From: a virus
DNA length: 53,108 bases
Direction: 5' to 3' (one strand)
Virus record (IMG/VR): IMGVR_UViG_3300031975_000697
Span: 1-53,108 of that record
This document shows positions 34,666-43,165 of the stretch, piece by piece. Numbering within the stretch: the stretch's first letter is position 1; each line of letters starts with the position of its first letter. The notes beneath the pieces were generated by a model that saw only the letters and a list, made by a program, of their open reading frames with translations, made no database searches and was not told the origin of the DNA. The position numbers and the translations under genes were made by a program.

Positions 34666-34952
34666 CAGGCTCCCTTTCGGTGGTAGATGCCCCGGACGAT
34701 GCGGGACACGGTGGCGTTGTGGATGTCGTAGATGTCTGCGATCTCGTGCTGCGTCACGCCCTTTCGATGCATGGCACGGATCGACCTGACCTCTCGGTCG
34801 GTGAGCTTCGGCCTGTTGGACTTGGGCTTCTGCGCCTTCATCACGACCATTCGACCTTCTCGGAAAGCGTTGTTCTCGGCCTCCAGCTCCTCGACGAGTT
34901 TGACTACGTCCGAGAGGATCTCGTGTGCTCTCGATACCGGGTCTTCGATCAT
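34665..34952 (-). CDS. Helix-turn-helix DNA-binding protein
   Basis: 95 aa. The C-terminal half holds KLTDREVRSIRAMHRKGVTQ followed by HEIADIYDIHNATVSRIVRG, a resolvase/homeodomain-like HTH with a basic tail. The N-terminal half is a coiled coil, probably for dimerisation. It resembles the DNA-binding part of HNH homing proteins and small phage regulators. A local regulator role is inferred. Confidence 0.78.
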   Translation of the reverse strand: MIEDPVSRAHEILSDVVKLVEELEAENNAFREGRMVVMKAQKPKSNRPKLTDREVRSIRAMHRKGVTQHEIADIYDIHNATVSRIVRGIYHRKGA

Positions 34953-35131
34953 CCGGCCTCGCTGATGATGATCTCCAGGACCTCGTTCAGGTTGACGATC
35001 GCGGTGTCCCCGTTGGAGGCGGTGATCTCGAACGTCCGAGACCGGTCGTTGATCCGGTAGTCCAGGTCGGAATTGACCGTGGCAGCGAGGAATCGGCCAT
35101 CCTCGATGTAGCTGATCACTACGAACTTCAT
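34949..35131 (-). CDS. Hypothetical small protein
   Basis: 60 aa from ATG 35131: MKFVVISYIEDGRFLAATV, then YRINDRSRTFEITASNGDTA. Beta-rich, like the proteins at 34122 and 34495; these small beta proteins may be related to each other. It overlaps the HTH gene by four bases. Confidence 0.65.
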   Translation of the reverse strand: MKFVVISYIEDGRFLAATVNSDLDYRINDRSRTFEITASNGDTAIVNLNEVLEIIISEAG

Positions 35132-35135
35132 CAGG

Positions 35136-35375
35136 TCAGCTCTCGTTGTCCCGCGCGACGGCGGCGTTGCCCCAGAACATCGCCTCTTCGAGCTTCGTGA
35201 TGGCCAGAGACTTCTCACGTCCCACCGGCAAGTGCTGGTCCAGGAACAACGCAGCACGCTCGATCGTGGCGCGAACGCTGGTGTGTTCGTTCCGCTTCTC
35301 TTCGGTCGTTGCCGGGTGGAAGGCGAATCGGTGCGAGATCTCGGACTGCGAGCTCTCGGTTGAGTGGTTGGGCAT
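35136..35375 (-). CDS. Acb2/Tad1-like cyclic-nucleotide sponge (anti-CBASS/anti-Thoeris candidate)
   Basis: 79 aa from ATG 35375, with AGGAGAGGAAAC upstream. The protein has a disordered Ser-rich start, then HRFAFHPATTEEK. The helical hairpin follows: RATIERAALFLDQHLPVGRE and KSLAITKLEEAMFWGNAAVA. The 'LPxGREKSLAITKLEEAMxW' pattern is the signature of the Acb2/Tad1 hairpin family. Members bind cyclic di- and trinucleotides or related signals and so block CBASS (and some Thoeris) immunity. Assignment is from recalled motif; length (about 80-100 aa) fits. It follows a stoperator and a 100-bp leader, and lies directly downstream of a SLOG-domain gene. Confidence 0.78.
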   Translation of the reverse strand: MPNHSTESSQSEISHRFAFHPATTEEKRNEHTSVRATIERAALFLDQHLPVGREKSLAITKLEEAMFWGNAAVARDNES

Positions 35376-35459
35376 TCTTGTTTCCTCTCCTGAAAGTTGT
35401 TGGGGCGCGGCGGAAGGCATCGGCACCTCCATTAAGCGTTGTGAAGACGCACCGCTCCC

Positions 35460-35472
35460 GTTCGGTGTCAAG
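35460..35472 (-). promoter_or_regulatory. Stoperator (CTTGACACCGAAC)
   Basis: Perfect site directly after the SLOG/zinc-ribbon gene and upstream of the Acb2-like gene. No -10 box is seen at 16-18 bp, so it looks like a stoperator, not a promoter. Confidence 0.82.
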
Positions 35473-35474
35473 TG

Positions 35475-36395
35475 TCAGCGCAGGAATTGCGCCTTGCACT
35501 CGTCGTTGCGATCTCCGCTCGCGCAGAAGAATCCCTCGTACGCCTTGCCGGCCTTCGAGGTCCCGGAGCGGTAGTTCATCTTGCCGTGCCGGCAGAAGCG
35601 CTCCTCGCCGTTGGGGGCTTCCTGAGCCGCCTTGGGCGCGGACTGGGACTTACCGCCCCCTCCGCCCTTGCCGCTCTGCGAGCCCTGGCTGGCGAAGTGC
35701 TTGCCGGCCACCTGCGTCCGCTCCATGAGCTTGGCGAGCTTGGCCGCATCGCCGTCTTCGCTGACGGCCTCCAGCGCCTCGTCGAGCGTGTTGGCGTGGT
35801 AGACGATCCACGGAGCGTCGTACCCGGTGCCGCCCTTGAACGTCAGGACCCACTTGCCGTCGCCCTGCGGGACGATGGCCGGCGCCGTGGTGGCCTGCGT
35901 CTTGGTCTCACCTCCCGAGAACGACGACTGCTGCGACTCCTGCGGCGGGGCCTGAGTCTGGGCCTCGTCGTCGGCGGGGGCTGATGCGAAGGGGTCTTCG
36001 ACTGCCAAAGTGATCTCCTTTGTTATTACTCGTATTCCGAGACGTTGTGCCTCGGACATGCAGTGCCTAGTGCCTCTCGACTCCCCGCATATGAATGCGA
36101 GGCACACGTTGGCTCCTAGTTGCGCCATATCGGCGTTTCTTCTGAACCCGGCAGCCTTTCCATACCGGTTCCAGTTCGCAGGGTGCTTGTCCTGGAGGAC
36201 TCCGTTCCTCTCGCACCACTCCCTAGCGAATCTGTCGGCGCCTTTAGGGCAATCGCCGTGCCTGACAACCAGTTCCAAGCCCGAAGACAGTGCGTGCGCT
36301 GCCAGTAGATCCAGCGCAGACCACACAGGTGCCTTGTCATAGAACAGGCGGGAGCCGGTTATCAGGACTACGAACTGACCTACTTGATCGGACAT
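35475..36395 (-). CDS. SLOG (YspA/DUF2493-like) domain fused in frame to a zinc-ribbon protein
   Basis: 306 aa as one frame from ATG 36395. Residues 1-125 form a YspA-type SLOG nucleotide-binding domain: [29 protein letters not shown] and [15 protein letters not shown]. After [14 protein letters not shown] comes a second protein: acidic/Gln linker, a domain with [19 protein letters not shown], and a C-terminal zinc ribbon [12 protein letters not shown]...[12 protein letters not shown]. The join contains AAAGGAG then TTG at 36008, so the second part (177 aa) can start alone. In related phages, as recalled, it is a separate gene of probable ssDNA-binding type. The frame overlaps the RNR stop by 16 nt. 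Confidence 0.72.
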   Translation of the reverse strand: MSDQVGQFVVLITGSRLFYDKAPVWSALDLLAAHALSSGLELVVRHGDCPKGADRFAREWCERNGVLQDKHPANWNRYGKAAGFRRNADMAQLGANVCLAFICGESRGTRHCMSEAQRLGIRVITKEITLAVEDPFASAPADDEAQTQAPPQESQQSSFSGGETKTQATTAPAIVPQGDGKWVLTFKGGTGYDAPWIVYHANTLDEALEAVSEDGDAAKLAKLMERTQVAGKHFASQGSQSGKGGGGGKSQSAPKAAQEAPNGEERFCRHGKMNYRSGTSKAGKAYEGFFCASGDRNDECKAQFLR

Positions 36396-38449
36396 GCTCC
36401 GTTGGCGCAGTCTTCGTCTACGCCGTCCGAAACTGACTTGGTTGTCGCAGCTTCGTACTGCTGCTTGGTGATCCGCTCGTACGGCGCCTGTTCGTAGGAC
36501 GCCTCCGGGAAGATCGTGGAGCCCTTGATGAGCCCCGAGAACTTCACGAGCATGTCCGCGACGTCCTTCGCCGTGTACGCCTGCGGGTCGACGTTGGCTG
36601 TGAACGAGACCGCGTTGTCTGCCCAGCACGTCTGGTAGAGCGCCTGGAACGCGAGCATCTCGTTCAGTGTCAAGTCTGCCGCCGACTGGACGATCTCCTC
36701 CGCGTCGGGTCCGTACAGCTCGACGACCTGAGCCACGAGGCTGTCCTGTGTCGGGATCGTGACAACCGTGGTGTTTTCGGCATAGAGGTCAGCTTCGACC
36801 TCGTACCCGTCCATCACATACTCGTTCACTGTGTCCCGCTGTGACTGGTCGAAGTCCGAGAACCGGATGCGGCGGTTGAAGTACTTCGAGAAGATCGGGT
36901 GAATCCCCTCGGATACTCCGGGCATCTTGGAGATGGTGCCTGTAGGCGCCACCGTCCTCTTCTTCACCGGCACCGGGATACGGAGCTGGTGAGCGAACGC
37001 CTCTGCCTCTTTGTCGACGACCTCGGACAGCCAGCGGAGCTTGTCCCGGAACCAGGGCATGTTCGGCCCGTCCGAGTACTTTCGATGGCACAGCGCCAGG
37101 AACGACGCCACGCCGAGGTGGCCTACGCCGATACGGCGGTTGCGATCGAGAACCTCCCGCGACTTCGGATCTCCCACCGGGGAGAACGTCGCACGGATGA
37201 GGAACCGCGTCATCAGCCGGTGAGCTGTCAGTAACCCAAGTTGATCCACCTTCCCGTTGTCGCGGACGAACGCCGCGAGGTTGATGTGCCCGAGGTTGCA
37301 CGGCTCCCACGGTTCGAGGGTGATCTCGCCACAGGGGTTCGTACAGACGACCTCGTTCGGCTCTCCCTGGTTGGACACCGAGAAGTCCCACATTCCCGGC
37401 TCTCCGTTGCGTACAGCGCCCTCTGCGAGGGTGGTGAGCACGTTCCGGGCTAGAGTCCCGGCCTTGGCCGTCGACAGGGGTCCTCCGTTGACCTGCTGCC
37501 AGAACTCGTCATCGACCTCGACCGAGATGTTCGTCGTCCAGTGGTCCCCGGACTCCTTCTTGCAGTTGACGAACTCGGTGATCTGAGGATCGGCCCAGTG
37601 CATCATCGCCATGCGCGCTGAGCGCCTGACGCCACCGGCCACCACACACTGTGCGATGGCGTGGTCGATCTTCATCGCGTCGATGCCAGTTAGGTGCCCT
37701 CTGACGGCGAGGGTATCGGTGCTGTACCAGTGGGTAGCGTCGCTCAAGATCTCGCAGACGTCGATCAGCATCCGAGCCAAGGGAAGAGGGCCAGAGGCCC
37801 GACCTCCGAACGTGCGGAGCTTGGTACCGGCACCGCGCACCCGGGACACGTCGTAGACGCGCCGGAAGTGGCTCACCTCGTCGCGGTAGTGGGTCTGGAT
37901 AAGATCCACCAGAGCAGCCGCCCAGCCTTCACGAGAGTCCTCGATCTGGAAGGCACCGGCCCAGTCCACGTCGTAGCGATCGGACAGGACACCGGCCTCT
38001 TTGAGTTCCTCGTAGTCGGGATGCTCGTCGTCGCAGACGATCTCGACGTACAACTCCTGTTGCACAGGCGGATAGTGTTCCAGGAATCGGTTCGAGTAGT
38101 TCGCGCCGACTCCCCCTCCTTCCATCAGGCGTAGGAACGTGAACTCGAAGTGTTCCCAGGGCTTCTCGGTCCAGCCGCTCACCCAACAGTTGAAGAGGTG
38201 CTGCGCGTTCTTGACGCCGGATGCCCAGAGGTGCCGACCTGCTGGGAGGAGTTTGAACTCCGTCATCAGGTCGATGAGTTGTTCGCGCTCCCCTTCGAGT
38301 TGGTGCCGTGAATCGACCAGAGCCAAATTACCGTCCACGACACGGCGAACCGTTTCGGGCCAAGATTCCTTACTGCCGTCTGGCTTTGTACGAGAGTAGG
38401 TCCGGTTATAGACAAGCTCTCCCGTTGGCCCCCAGTTGATCTCACTCAA
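36380..38449 (-). CDS. Ribonucleotide reductase, class II (adenosylcobalamin-dependent)
   Basis: 689 aa from TTG 38449, which overlaps the upstream stop (TTGA) and has AAGGAGG five bases before it; no ATG is as well placed. Motifs: HLFNCWVSG near the N-terminus, VCTNPCGEI with [10 protein letters not shown] at the active site, [15 protein letters not shown], and a redox Cys pair CANGACPIK at the end. It reduces ribonucleotides with vitamin B12 cofactor, as in L5. It supplies dNTPs alongside dCMP deaminase. A stoperator (36662-36674) lies within it. Confidence 0.93.
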   Translation of the reverse strand: MSEINWGPTGELVYNRTYSRTKPDGSKESWPETVRRVVDGNLALVDSRHQLEGEREQLIDLMTEFKLLPAGRHLWASGVKNAQHLFNCWVSGWTEKPWEHFEFTFLRLMEGGGVGANYSNRFLEHYPPVQQELYVEIVCDDEHPDYEELKEAGVLSDRYDVDWAGAFQIEDSREGWAAALVDLIQTHYRDEVSHFRRVYDVSRVRGAGTKLRTFGGRASGPLPLARMLIDVCEILSDATHWYSTDTLAVRGHLTGIDAMKIDHAIAQCVVAGGVRRSARMAMMHWADPQITEFVNCKKESGDHWTTNISVEVDDEFWQQVNGGPLSTAKAGTLARNVLTTLAEGAVRNGEPGMWDFSVSNQGEPNEVVCTNPCGEITLEPWEPCNLGHINLAAFVRDNGKVDQLGLLTAHRLMTRFLIRATFSPVGDPKSREVLDRNRRIGVGHLGVASFLALCHRKYSDGPNMPWFRDKLRWLSEVVDKEAEAFAHQLRIPVPVKKRTVAPTGTISKMPGVSEGIHPIFSKYFNRRIRFSDFDQSQRDTVNEYVMDGYEVEADLYAENTTVVTIPTQDSLVAQVVELYGPDAEEIVQSAADLTLNEMLAFQALYQTCWADNAVSFTANVDPQAYTAKDVADMLVKFSGLIKGSTIFPEASYEQAPYERITKQQYEAATTKSVSDGVDEDCANGACPIK
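36662..36674 (-). promoter_or_regulatory. Stoperator inside RNR gene (CTTGACACTGAAC)
   Basis: Matches the consensus inside coding sequence, read here in the frame TTG-ACA-CTG-AAC (L-T-L-N). Intragenic, so it can act only on elongation. Confidence 0.72.
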
Positions 38450-38724
38450 GCTGCCTCCTTCAGGTACGCCGCCTTGGCGTATTCGCCTCCGCAGTACATG
38501 ATCTGGTCCTGCTCGTCCCAATTCTCGACCCGCATCGGCTTCTCGTGAGGGAACAGATCCGGTGCGACCTGCGCCCGGTACATCTCAGACCGAGCAGCTC
38601 CGTTGAAGCCTCCGTCGAAGATGTTGTCGAGCGGGCCCCCGTCGCCGCCGTCAGCGGAGTCCCAGGTCTTGCTCTCGTAGAGATGCTGCTGGATCTCCAG
38701 CTCGTCTAAGTGATCGTCGATCAC
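38446..38724 (-). CDS. Hypothetical acidic protein upstream of RNR
   Basis: 92 aa, GTG start at 38724 overlapping the upstream stop (GTGA). Acidic ([16 protein letters not shown]) with a Gly-rich middle and ending [11 protein letters not shown]. Its stop overlaps the RNR start, so it is translated just before it; a link to RNR function is possible but unproven. Confidence 0.7.
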   Translation of the reverse strand: MIDDHLDELEIQQHLYESKTWDSADGGDGGPLDNIFDGGFNGAARSEMYRAQVAPDLFPHEKPMRVENWDEQDQIMYCGGEYAKAAYLKEAA

Positions 38725-39428
38725 CTGTAACCCCCTGTTGAGTAGCGGTCGAAGTTGACGGCCTCGTCGTAGTCGAAGCTGTACTCGTCGCCCTCTTCCG
38801 GAGCGCCCCCGTACTGGGCCTGAGAGATCGCCTGAGCCTCTGCTCGGGTGAGTACGGTGCGAGTGCCTGGACCGTCGTCACGTTCGACGTAGCGCCGCTT
38901 GTTGGACTTGTTCATCTCGTTCGTCAGCTCGGTAAGAGCATCCGAGAGGCGCTTCTTGTCAGCTCCCGAAGAGGGGTAGGCCAGATCTGCGTAGCGGCTA
39001 ACGATGGAATCGACGTAGCGCTGGTTCCGCTTCCACATGGCCTCCAGGCCCTCCATGAGGTCGAACACCGCGTCGTAGAACCCGTCCACCGGTTCGATCA
39101 GGACACCGCGCTTCAGCAGCGACTTGACCTCGTCGACTCCGTAGCGGTAGCTGCCCTTGTAGTAGTCGTAGTCGGTTCGCTCCTGGCTGGCGATCTGGTG
39201 CCCGATGCCGACTATGGCGCGGTACTGAGGACGGTCCTCCATCTGGGAGACCTTCACCAGCGACCCCGGACGCTCCCAGAGGTGCGTGGCGATCGACTGC
39301 TCGACGTCGTCCTCCTCGACGACCCCCGGCCACTGGAAGGCGACGGAACGCGCCGCCCTCCGGATGGTCGGATAGAGGTCTTGGAGGATCGGCTCCAGCT
39401 CCTCGTAGCTGTACTCGTTCGTTGTCAA
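38721..39428 (-). CDS. Sigma-factor-like DNA-binding protein
   Basis: 235 aa. TTG start at 39428 with GGGAGG eight bases upstream; the TTG is part of a stoperator. The N-terminal half (EPILQDLYPTIRRAARSVAF, then VEEDDVEQSIATHLWE) resembles sigma-70 region 2. The middle has a charged helix-rich segment, and the tail is Tyr/Asp-rich. Related cluster A proteins are of uncertain function. A role in transcription is inferred only. Confidence 0.6.
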   Translation of the reverse strand: MTTNEYSYEELEPILQDLYPTIRRAARSVAFQWPGVVEEDDVEQSIATHLWERPGSLVKVSQMEDRPQYRAIVGIGHQIASQERTDYDYYKGSYRYGVDEVKSLLKRGVLIEPVDGFYDAVFDLMEGLEAMWKRNQRYVDSIVSRYADLAYPSSGADKKRLSDALTELTNEMNKSNKRRYVERDDGPGTRTVLTRAEAQAISQAQYGGAPEEGDEYSFDYDEAVNFDRYSTGGYR

Positions 39429-39429
39429 G
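39417..39429 (-). promoter_or_regulatory. Stoperator (CTTGACAACGAAC)
   Basis: Covers the TTG start codon and first codons (TTG-ACA-ACG-AAC) of the sigma-like gene. Confidence 0.8.
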
Positions 39430-39431
39430 TC

Positions 39432-40202
39432 CTAGACCTCCCAGGATCGTCCGTCGACCGTGAAGCGACCTTTGTCGATGGTCACGATCTCGGGCTTGAC
39501 GTACTGCGACTCGACGGTGATGATGCCGAATCCCATCTGCCAGTTTCCGGTGCCGCCCTTCAGGTAGCCGGCCTTGCGCATGTCCATGAGGTGGCCGACC
39601 TCCATGCCGTGGAGCTTGCGCTTGACCGTACCGCCGTATCCCTTCGAGTACGACCCGATGGCCAGACGGTGGGTGTGCCCCATCACGACCGACACATCGA
39701 ACCGCTTCGCGGCGTTCGTGGCCGTGTTGCCGGCGATCGGAGACATGCCGATCATGCCCCGGTGGCCGTGGGTGGAGATCCATCCCGGAGCGATGTCGTA
39801 GAACTCTGGCAGCAGCCTGATCCCGAACCCGTCGAAGTCGAGCAGGTTCTCGATGTTGAACGGGCTGTTGGCCTGAGCCAGCGCGGGGGCGTACTTCTCC
39901 AGGTACACCCGAGGCCGCTCGTCGTGGTTACCTTCGTGGACTCCGATGGGGCCGTCGTAGACGGCGCGGAGTGGCTCCAGGAACCGACGCTTGGCGGTGT
40001 CCACGTCCTCGAAGATGGAACCCTCGAACTCCGCTCGGGAGTCCTTCGTCCACCGGGACGGCTGCGGGAAGTCCATCAGATCTCCGATGTGGACTACCTC
40101 GTCGGGCTGGTACTCCCCGATGAAGCTGACGACCGCCTTGACCGCCTTCTGGTGGTCGTACGGCATCTGCGTGTCGGGGACGATAACGATGCGTTTCGTC
40201 AA
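39432..40202 (-). CDS. Metallophosphoesterase
   Basis: 256 aa from TTG 40202, with GGAGG nine bases upstream. All calcineurin-type metal motifs are present in order: VPDTQMPYDH, HIGDLMDF, GNHDER, STHGHRG and MGHTHR. Phage enzymes of this class act as nucleases or phosphatases; Mre11/SbcD-like DNA processing in replication or recombination is plausible. A longer frame to 40349 is open but lies inside the upstream gene. Confidence 0.85.
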   Translation of the reverse strand: MTKRIVIVPDTQMPYDHQKAVKAVVSFIGEYQPDEVVHIGDLMDFPQPSRWTKDSRAEFEGSIFEDVDTAKRRFLEPLRAVYDGPIGVHEGNHDERPRVYLEKYAPALAQANSPFNIENLLDFDGFGIRLLPEFYDIAPGWISTHGHRGMIGMSPIAGNTATNAAKRFDVSVVMGHTHRLAIGSYSKGYGGTVKRKLHGMEVGHLMDMRKAGYLKGGTGNWQMGFGIITVESQYVKPEIVTIDKGRFTVDGRSWEV

Positions 40203-40203
40203 A

Positions 40204-40818
40204 CTAGTTGTCCTCCAGGGCCTCTGTGAAAGGACCTTGTCCGATTTTGTTGTAGTTGACCGGCCCTCCGTAGTTACCCCAGAGCCAGTCGTTGCACTCG
40301 GGGTACCACTTCCAGACTTCCCCGCCCGCTGATCGGGCTTTGGTGCCATCTCGCGGAATGTCCTGCTTCGACTCCCATACCCGAGGCTGGGCAGGCTGGT
40401 TGATGTGGCTCAGGAAGAACGAGTCCGACACCCTAGAAGAGGTGTGCTGCTCCAGGAGTTCTTTCTCCCAGTCCGCGATCGGCTCTGATTCCAACGCGTC
40501 CTGCGGTGCCGGAATTGTCGGGGAATCTGAGGTATCTTCTTCCTCGTAGATCCGCTCGGCGCAGCCGGCGTAGCCCGCGATGTCGGTGAACGAGTCCCGG
40601 TGGTATCCGGTGCCCTTCACCCTGGCTACCTTCACGAGGATCATCAGGTTCGCCACGTCGAGATCGGTGACCTCGATGCCGAAATAGGCGCCGAACAGCG
40701 CCGCGATGTCGCGGAAGTTTTCGCGAGGGTGGCCGTAGTTCTTGTTGCGCTCCCCGTGGATGAGCGTCTGAGCCTCTTCCAGGATCGAGTACTTCTCAGT
40801 TCCCAGGTCGATCGTCAT
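40204..40818 (-). CDS. DUF6378-like protein with C-terminal domain
   Basis: 204 aa. The N-terminal about 95 residues (EEAQTLIHGERNKNYGHPRE, then VARVKGTGYHRDSFTDIAGYAG) match, as recalled, the DUF6378 phage family, possibly a MazG-like helical domain. A linker of about 30 residues leads to a Trp-rich C-terminal part (EVWKWYPECNDWLWGNYGG). The family's activity is not known; nucleotide binding is a guess. ATG at 40818 overlaps the upstream stop. Confidence 0.72.
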   Translation of the reverse strand: MTIDLGTEKYSILEEAQTLIHGERNKNYGHPRENFRDIAALFGAYFGIEVTDLDVANLMILVKVARVKGTGYHRDSFTDIAGYAGCAERIYEEEDTSDSPTIPAPQDALESEPIADWEKELLEQHTSSRVSDSFFLSHINQPAQPRVWESKQDIPRDGTKARSAGGEVWKWYPECNDWLWGNYGGPVNYNKIGQGPFTEALEDN

Positions 40819-41204
40819 TTGCTCTCCTCGATGATCTCGGTGAACACCGGGTCATCCCAGTAAATCCCAGGGTCGTCAGGGTAGTAGTAGGGGCCGTAAG
40901 CGCAGTTTGCTATGCTAGCGACCCATTTGGCCCTTGCGGTGTTGTACTCCCAGGCCCATCCGTCCTGGTCCACCCACTTACGCCCACGGCAGTCTCTGGT
41001 GAGCACAGCGACCTGCTCGGGCTTCTTCTGTTCCTTCTTCTTCTCGAAGACGTAAGCCCAGGTGCCCGAGGCGAACTCGGCCACTCCTTCGCCGGACTCC
41101 TTGTCTCCGATCCACAGGTGGCCTCGGCTCTCCGAGTCGGAATCCCAGTCGTCCGCATCGAACTCCAGGGCTCCGTAATCGCGTGTGACTACGGTGATGG
41201 TCAT
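40815..41204 (-). CDS. Hypothetical protein
   Basis: 129 aa: [20 protein letters not shown], then KSGEG-type and [10 protein letters not shown] linker, with a Trp/Tyr-rich end ([17 protein letters not shown]). Overlaps both neighbours by four bases. No family recognised. Confidence 0.65.
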   Translation of the reverse strand: MTITVVTRDYGALEFDADDWDSDSESRGHLWIGDKESGEGVAEFASGTWAYVFEKKKEQKKPEQVAVLTRDCRGRKWVDQDGWAWEYNTARAKWVASIANCAYGPYYYPDDPGIYWDDPVFTEIIEESK

Positions 41205-41836
41205 TGCAACCTTTCCAGCAGAGCATCCCTACCCTGCGATATGACTAGTGAGTTGACGTCCTCGCCTGGAGGACAGGGGATTACCTTTGCGTTAGGTAGC
41301 GTCTTGGCCACCTTGTTGGCGAACTCCATGCCGGGCTCGTCACCGTCAGCGAGGAGGAAGACCTCCTTGTACCCGAGGAACAACTCTCGGAAGTACGGCT
41401 TCCACGTCTGTACCCCGGGGACTCCTACGGTCGGAATCCCGCAGAGGTGTGCTGTGATGGCGTCGAACTCGCCCTCGGTGATAGCAACCCGGTCGTGGTG
41501 CTCGACTAGCGCGAAGGTGTTGAACAGCCGAGGCTTGTCCCCGGCGAGGGTCAGATACTTCGGTGTGCCGTCGTCGAGACGGCGGAACCGCAGCGTGGCT
41601 ACCGACCACTTACGCCACGGAGACCACCGCATGTACGGGATAGCCAACATCCCCCGGAACATCTCATGTCCAGGGAGTGGGTCTGCTACGTATCCCAGAC
41701 CGAACGGGCTTACCTCCGGTCTCAGAAGTCCACGACTCGCCAAATACTCGGCGCCCGGACTTCCTGGCAGACTTTCGCGGTACTGCTGCGTGGCCTTCCA
41801 CAGAAAGTCCCTCTGTGATTCTGAGAGCCTCTGCAA
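41201..41836 (-). CDS. DNA primase, TOPRIM part
   Basis: 211 aa from TTG 41836, with AAGGAG six bases upstream. [20 protein letters not shown] and FGLGYV match the primase core. TOPRIM motifs are [11 protein letters not shown] (catalytic E) and LLADGDEPG (DxD). Together with the zinc-finger part in the overlapping upstream frame it makes a full DnaG/T7-type primase. The two frames overlap by 173 bp. They are either separate subunits or joined by +1 frameshifting. Confidence 0.85.
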   Translation of the reverse strand: MQRLSESQRDFLWKATQQYRESLPGSPGAEYLASRGLLRPEVSPFGLGYVADPLPGHEMFRGMLAIPYMRWSPWRKWSVATLRFRRLDDGTPKYLTLAGDKPRLFNTFALVEHHDRVAITEGEFDAITAHLCGIPTVGVPGVQTWKPYFRELFLGYKEVFLLADGDEPGMEFANKVAKTLPNAKVIPCPPGEDVNSLVISQGRDALLERLQ

Positions 41837-42056
41837 ACGAGACTCCTTCCTGTTCTCTGATGATCTTTATGGCATCCCCTCCTGCGTCGCAGACGAAGCA
41901 GTTGAAAGCGTTCAGCTCGAACGAGATCGACGCGGACTTGTTGGTGTCGCCGTGGAACGGGCAGAGCGTGGTGTTCCACCTCCCCCGAGCCTGCGGAGGT
42001 TCCCAGTCCGGGTGATACCGACGGATCACGTTGACGATCAACGAGTCATGTGCCAT
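41664..42056 (-). CDS. DNA primase, zinc-finger part
   Basis: 130 aa. The N-terminus has [14 protein letters not shown] and [16 protein letters not shown], the CHC2-type zinc finger of primases. It runs on to about residue 75 (VSFAEALRI), then the frame becomes less protein-like (basic, [10 protein letters not shown]) where it overlaps the TOPRIM gene. The last about 55 residues may be a by-product of the frame. AGAGGATATG precedes the start. Confidence 0.82.
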   Translation of the reverse strand: MAHDSLIVNVIRRYHPDWEPPQARGRWNTTLCPFHGDTNKSASISFELNAFNCFVCDAGGDAIKIIREQEGVSFAEALRITEGLSVEGHAAVPRKSARKSGRRVFGESWTSETGGKPVRSGIRSRPTPWT

Positions 42057-42234
42057 ATCCTCTCCTGGCCTTGAAGGTGACGACCTGAGGGTCTTCCCCG
42101 CTCAGGGTCGATGTCACGACCACCGCCACTTCCGGAGGGGCTTCGATGACCAGCTCGTCCTTCTCGTAGTCCCAGAGCATCCTCAACGAGTCGATGACGC
42201 TGTCAGGCTTCGGATTGCCGATCATCTCGATCAT
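42046..42234 (-). CDS. Hypothetical small protein
   Basis: 62 aa from ATG 42234, overlapping the upstream stop (ATGA). MIEMIGNPKPDSVIDSLRML, ending [12 protein letters not shown]. It overlaps the primase start by 11 bases. No family recognised. Confidence 0.65.
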   Translation of the reverse strand: MIEMIGNPKPDSVIDSLRMLWDYEKDELVIEAPPEVAVVVTSTLSGEDPQVVTFKARRGYGT

Positions 42235-42695
42235 GCTGCCTCCTCCATGTCCTCTACCGGGGCTCGGCGCTTGCCGATCACGCGGTGGGCCGGCGGCGTA
42301 CGCAGGTACCAATAACCACGCAGGAACGCGTCCTCTTCGTCCCTGAGATGCCCCACAACGTCCCGGTTGCACGGACCGCATAGAAGGCCCCTGACGAAAC
42401 CCGTCTCGTGGCAGTGGTCGACTGAGAGCTTCTTCTTCCCGGTGCCCTTAGCGCGCCGGCAGATGTAGCAGGCGCCGCCTTGGAAGTCGTAGATCGCCCA
42501 GTACTCCTCGGGTTCGAGGTCGTAGTACTTCTTGATCCGCTTCTCCCAGGCGGTGTCCCGCGTGCGGGCGCGCTTGGCGCGCTGGTGAGTCGTGCAGCGT
42601 TTTCCGGGAGCGTCCTTGCCGTTGCGGAGCTTGGCGACCTTCCGGGGGGAGGTGATACCCTCCTTCTTGCAGTCGACGCAGACGACTTCAGCCAC
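42231..42695 (-). CDS. Recombination endonuclease VII
   Basis: 154 aa, GTG start at 42695. Contains CYICRRAK, VDHCHETG and RGLLCGPCN, the endonuclease VII (HNH/beta-beta-alpha metal) signature; an extra N-terminal pair CVDCKK is present. The enzyme resolves Holliday junctions and branched DNA, helping recombination and packaging. Confidence 0.88.
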   Translation of the reverse strand: MAEVVCVDCKKEGITSPRKVAKLRNGKDAPGKRCTTHQRAKRARTRDTAWEKRIKKYYDLEPEEYWAIYDFQGGACYICRRAKGTGKKKLSVDHCHETGFVRGLLCGPCNRDVVGHLRDEEDAFLRGYWYLRTPPAHRVIGKRRAPVEDMEEAA

Positions 42696-42853
42696 TATTC
42701 AATCCACCTTCGGTTCACGATCGAGATGCACTCGTCCCAAGTGGTTTGGTGCAGAGTGGCCCACACTCCCTGCCACTCACCCTCGTAGAGAACCGTGTCC
42801 AGCAGAGCTTGGATGTGCCAAGTGCCTTGGATCTTCTTGATCCGGTACTTCAC
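42695..42853 (-). CDS. Hypothetical small protein
   Basis: 52 aa, GTG start: MKYRIKKIQGTWHIQALLD, ending ISIVNRRWIE. GAGAGGAG lies upstream. Rich in Trp. Its stop overlaps the endonuclease VII start by one base. A similar small protein is common in this phage group as recalled. Confidence 0.65.
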   Translation of the reverse strand: MKYRIKKIQGTWHIQALLDTVLYEGEWQGVWATLHQTTWDECISIVNRRWIE

Positions 42854-42947
42854 GGCTTCGCTCCTCTCTGACCTCTATGACGAGCAGCCACCAACTGAGG
42901 AAACCCCAGCCGGCGACTAGCCACGCCACGAGAGCCTGCCCGCTCAA
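42777..42947 (-). CDS. Possible small membrane protein, overlapping frame
   Basis: 56 aa from TTG 42947, overlapping the upstream stop (TTGA). A membrane segment ALVAWLVAGWGFLSWWLLVI is followed by a charged tail. The last 77 bases overlap the gene at 42695-42853 in another frame. No clear ribosome-binding site. Weakly supported; the membrane segment lies in a stretch with no other gene. Confidence 0.45.
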   Translation of the reverse strand: MSGQALVAWLVAGWGFLSWWLLVIEVREERSREVPDQEDPRHLAHPSSAGHGSLRG

Positions 42948-43165
42948 CGGATGCCGAAGTAGGCCTTCCGCGCTGCGGCCTGACGCTTCTCTGCCTTGAC
43001 CGTCTTGCGGAAGCTGAAGACGACCCCGATACCGACGACGAGCACCGTCAACACGACCGGAATCCACAGCGGCGCCAAGACCCACAGCCAGGACCAGGCG
43101 ACGATGCCGGTCAGCTTGAGGACCAAGAACACGAGGAACAGCAGACCTCCGAGACCGATGTGCAT
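42944..43165 (-). CDS. Small membrane protein (Fragile-X-F-like)
   Basis: 73 aa: MHIGLGGLLFLVFLVLKLTG followed by VLAPLWIPVVLTVLVVGIGVV; two membrane spans and a basic C-terminal helix (RKTVKAEKRQAAARKAYFG). The 'LKLTG...WSW.WVLAPLWIP' pattern matches transmembrane Fragile-X-F proteins found in many phages. Their function is unknown. Confidence 0.78.
   Translation of the reverse strand: MHIGLGGLLFLVFLVLKLTGIVAWSWLWVLAPLWIPVVLTVLVVGIGVVFSFRKTVKAEKRQAAARKAYFGIR

Noticed and set aside
39198-40229. 343-aa + strand open frame opposite metallophosphoesterase
   Set aside because: The - strand frame carries all metallophosphoesterase motifs; the + frame is its shadow.
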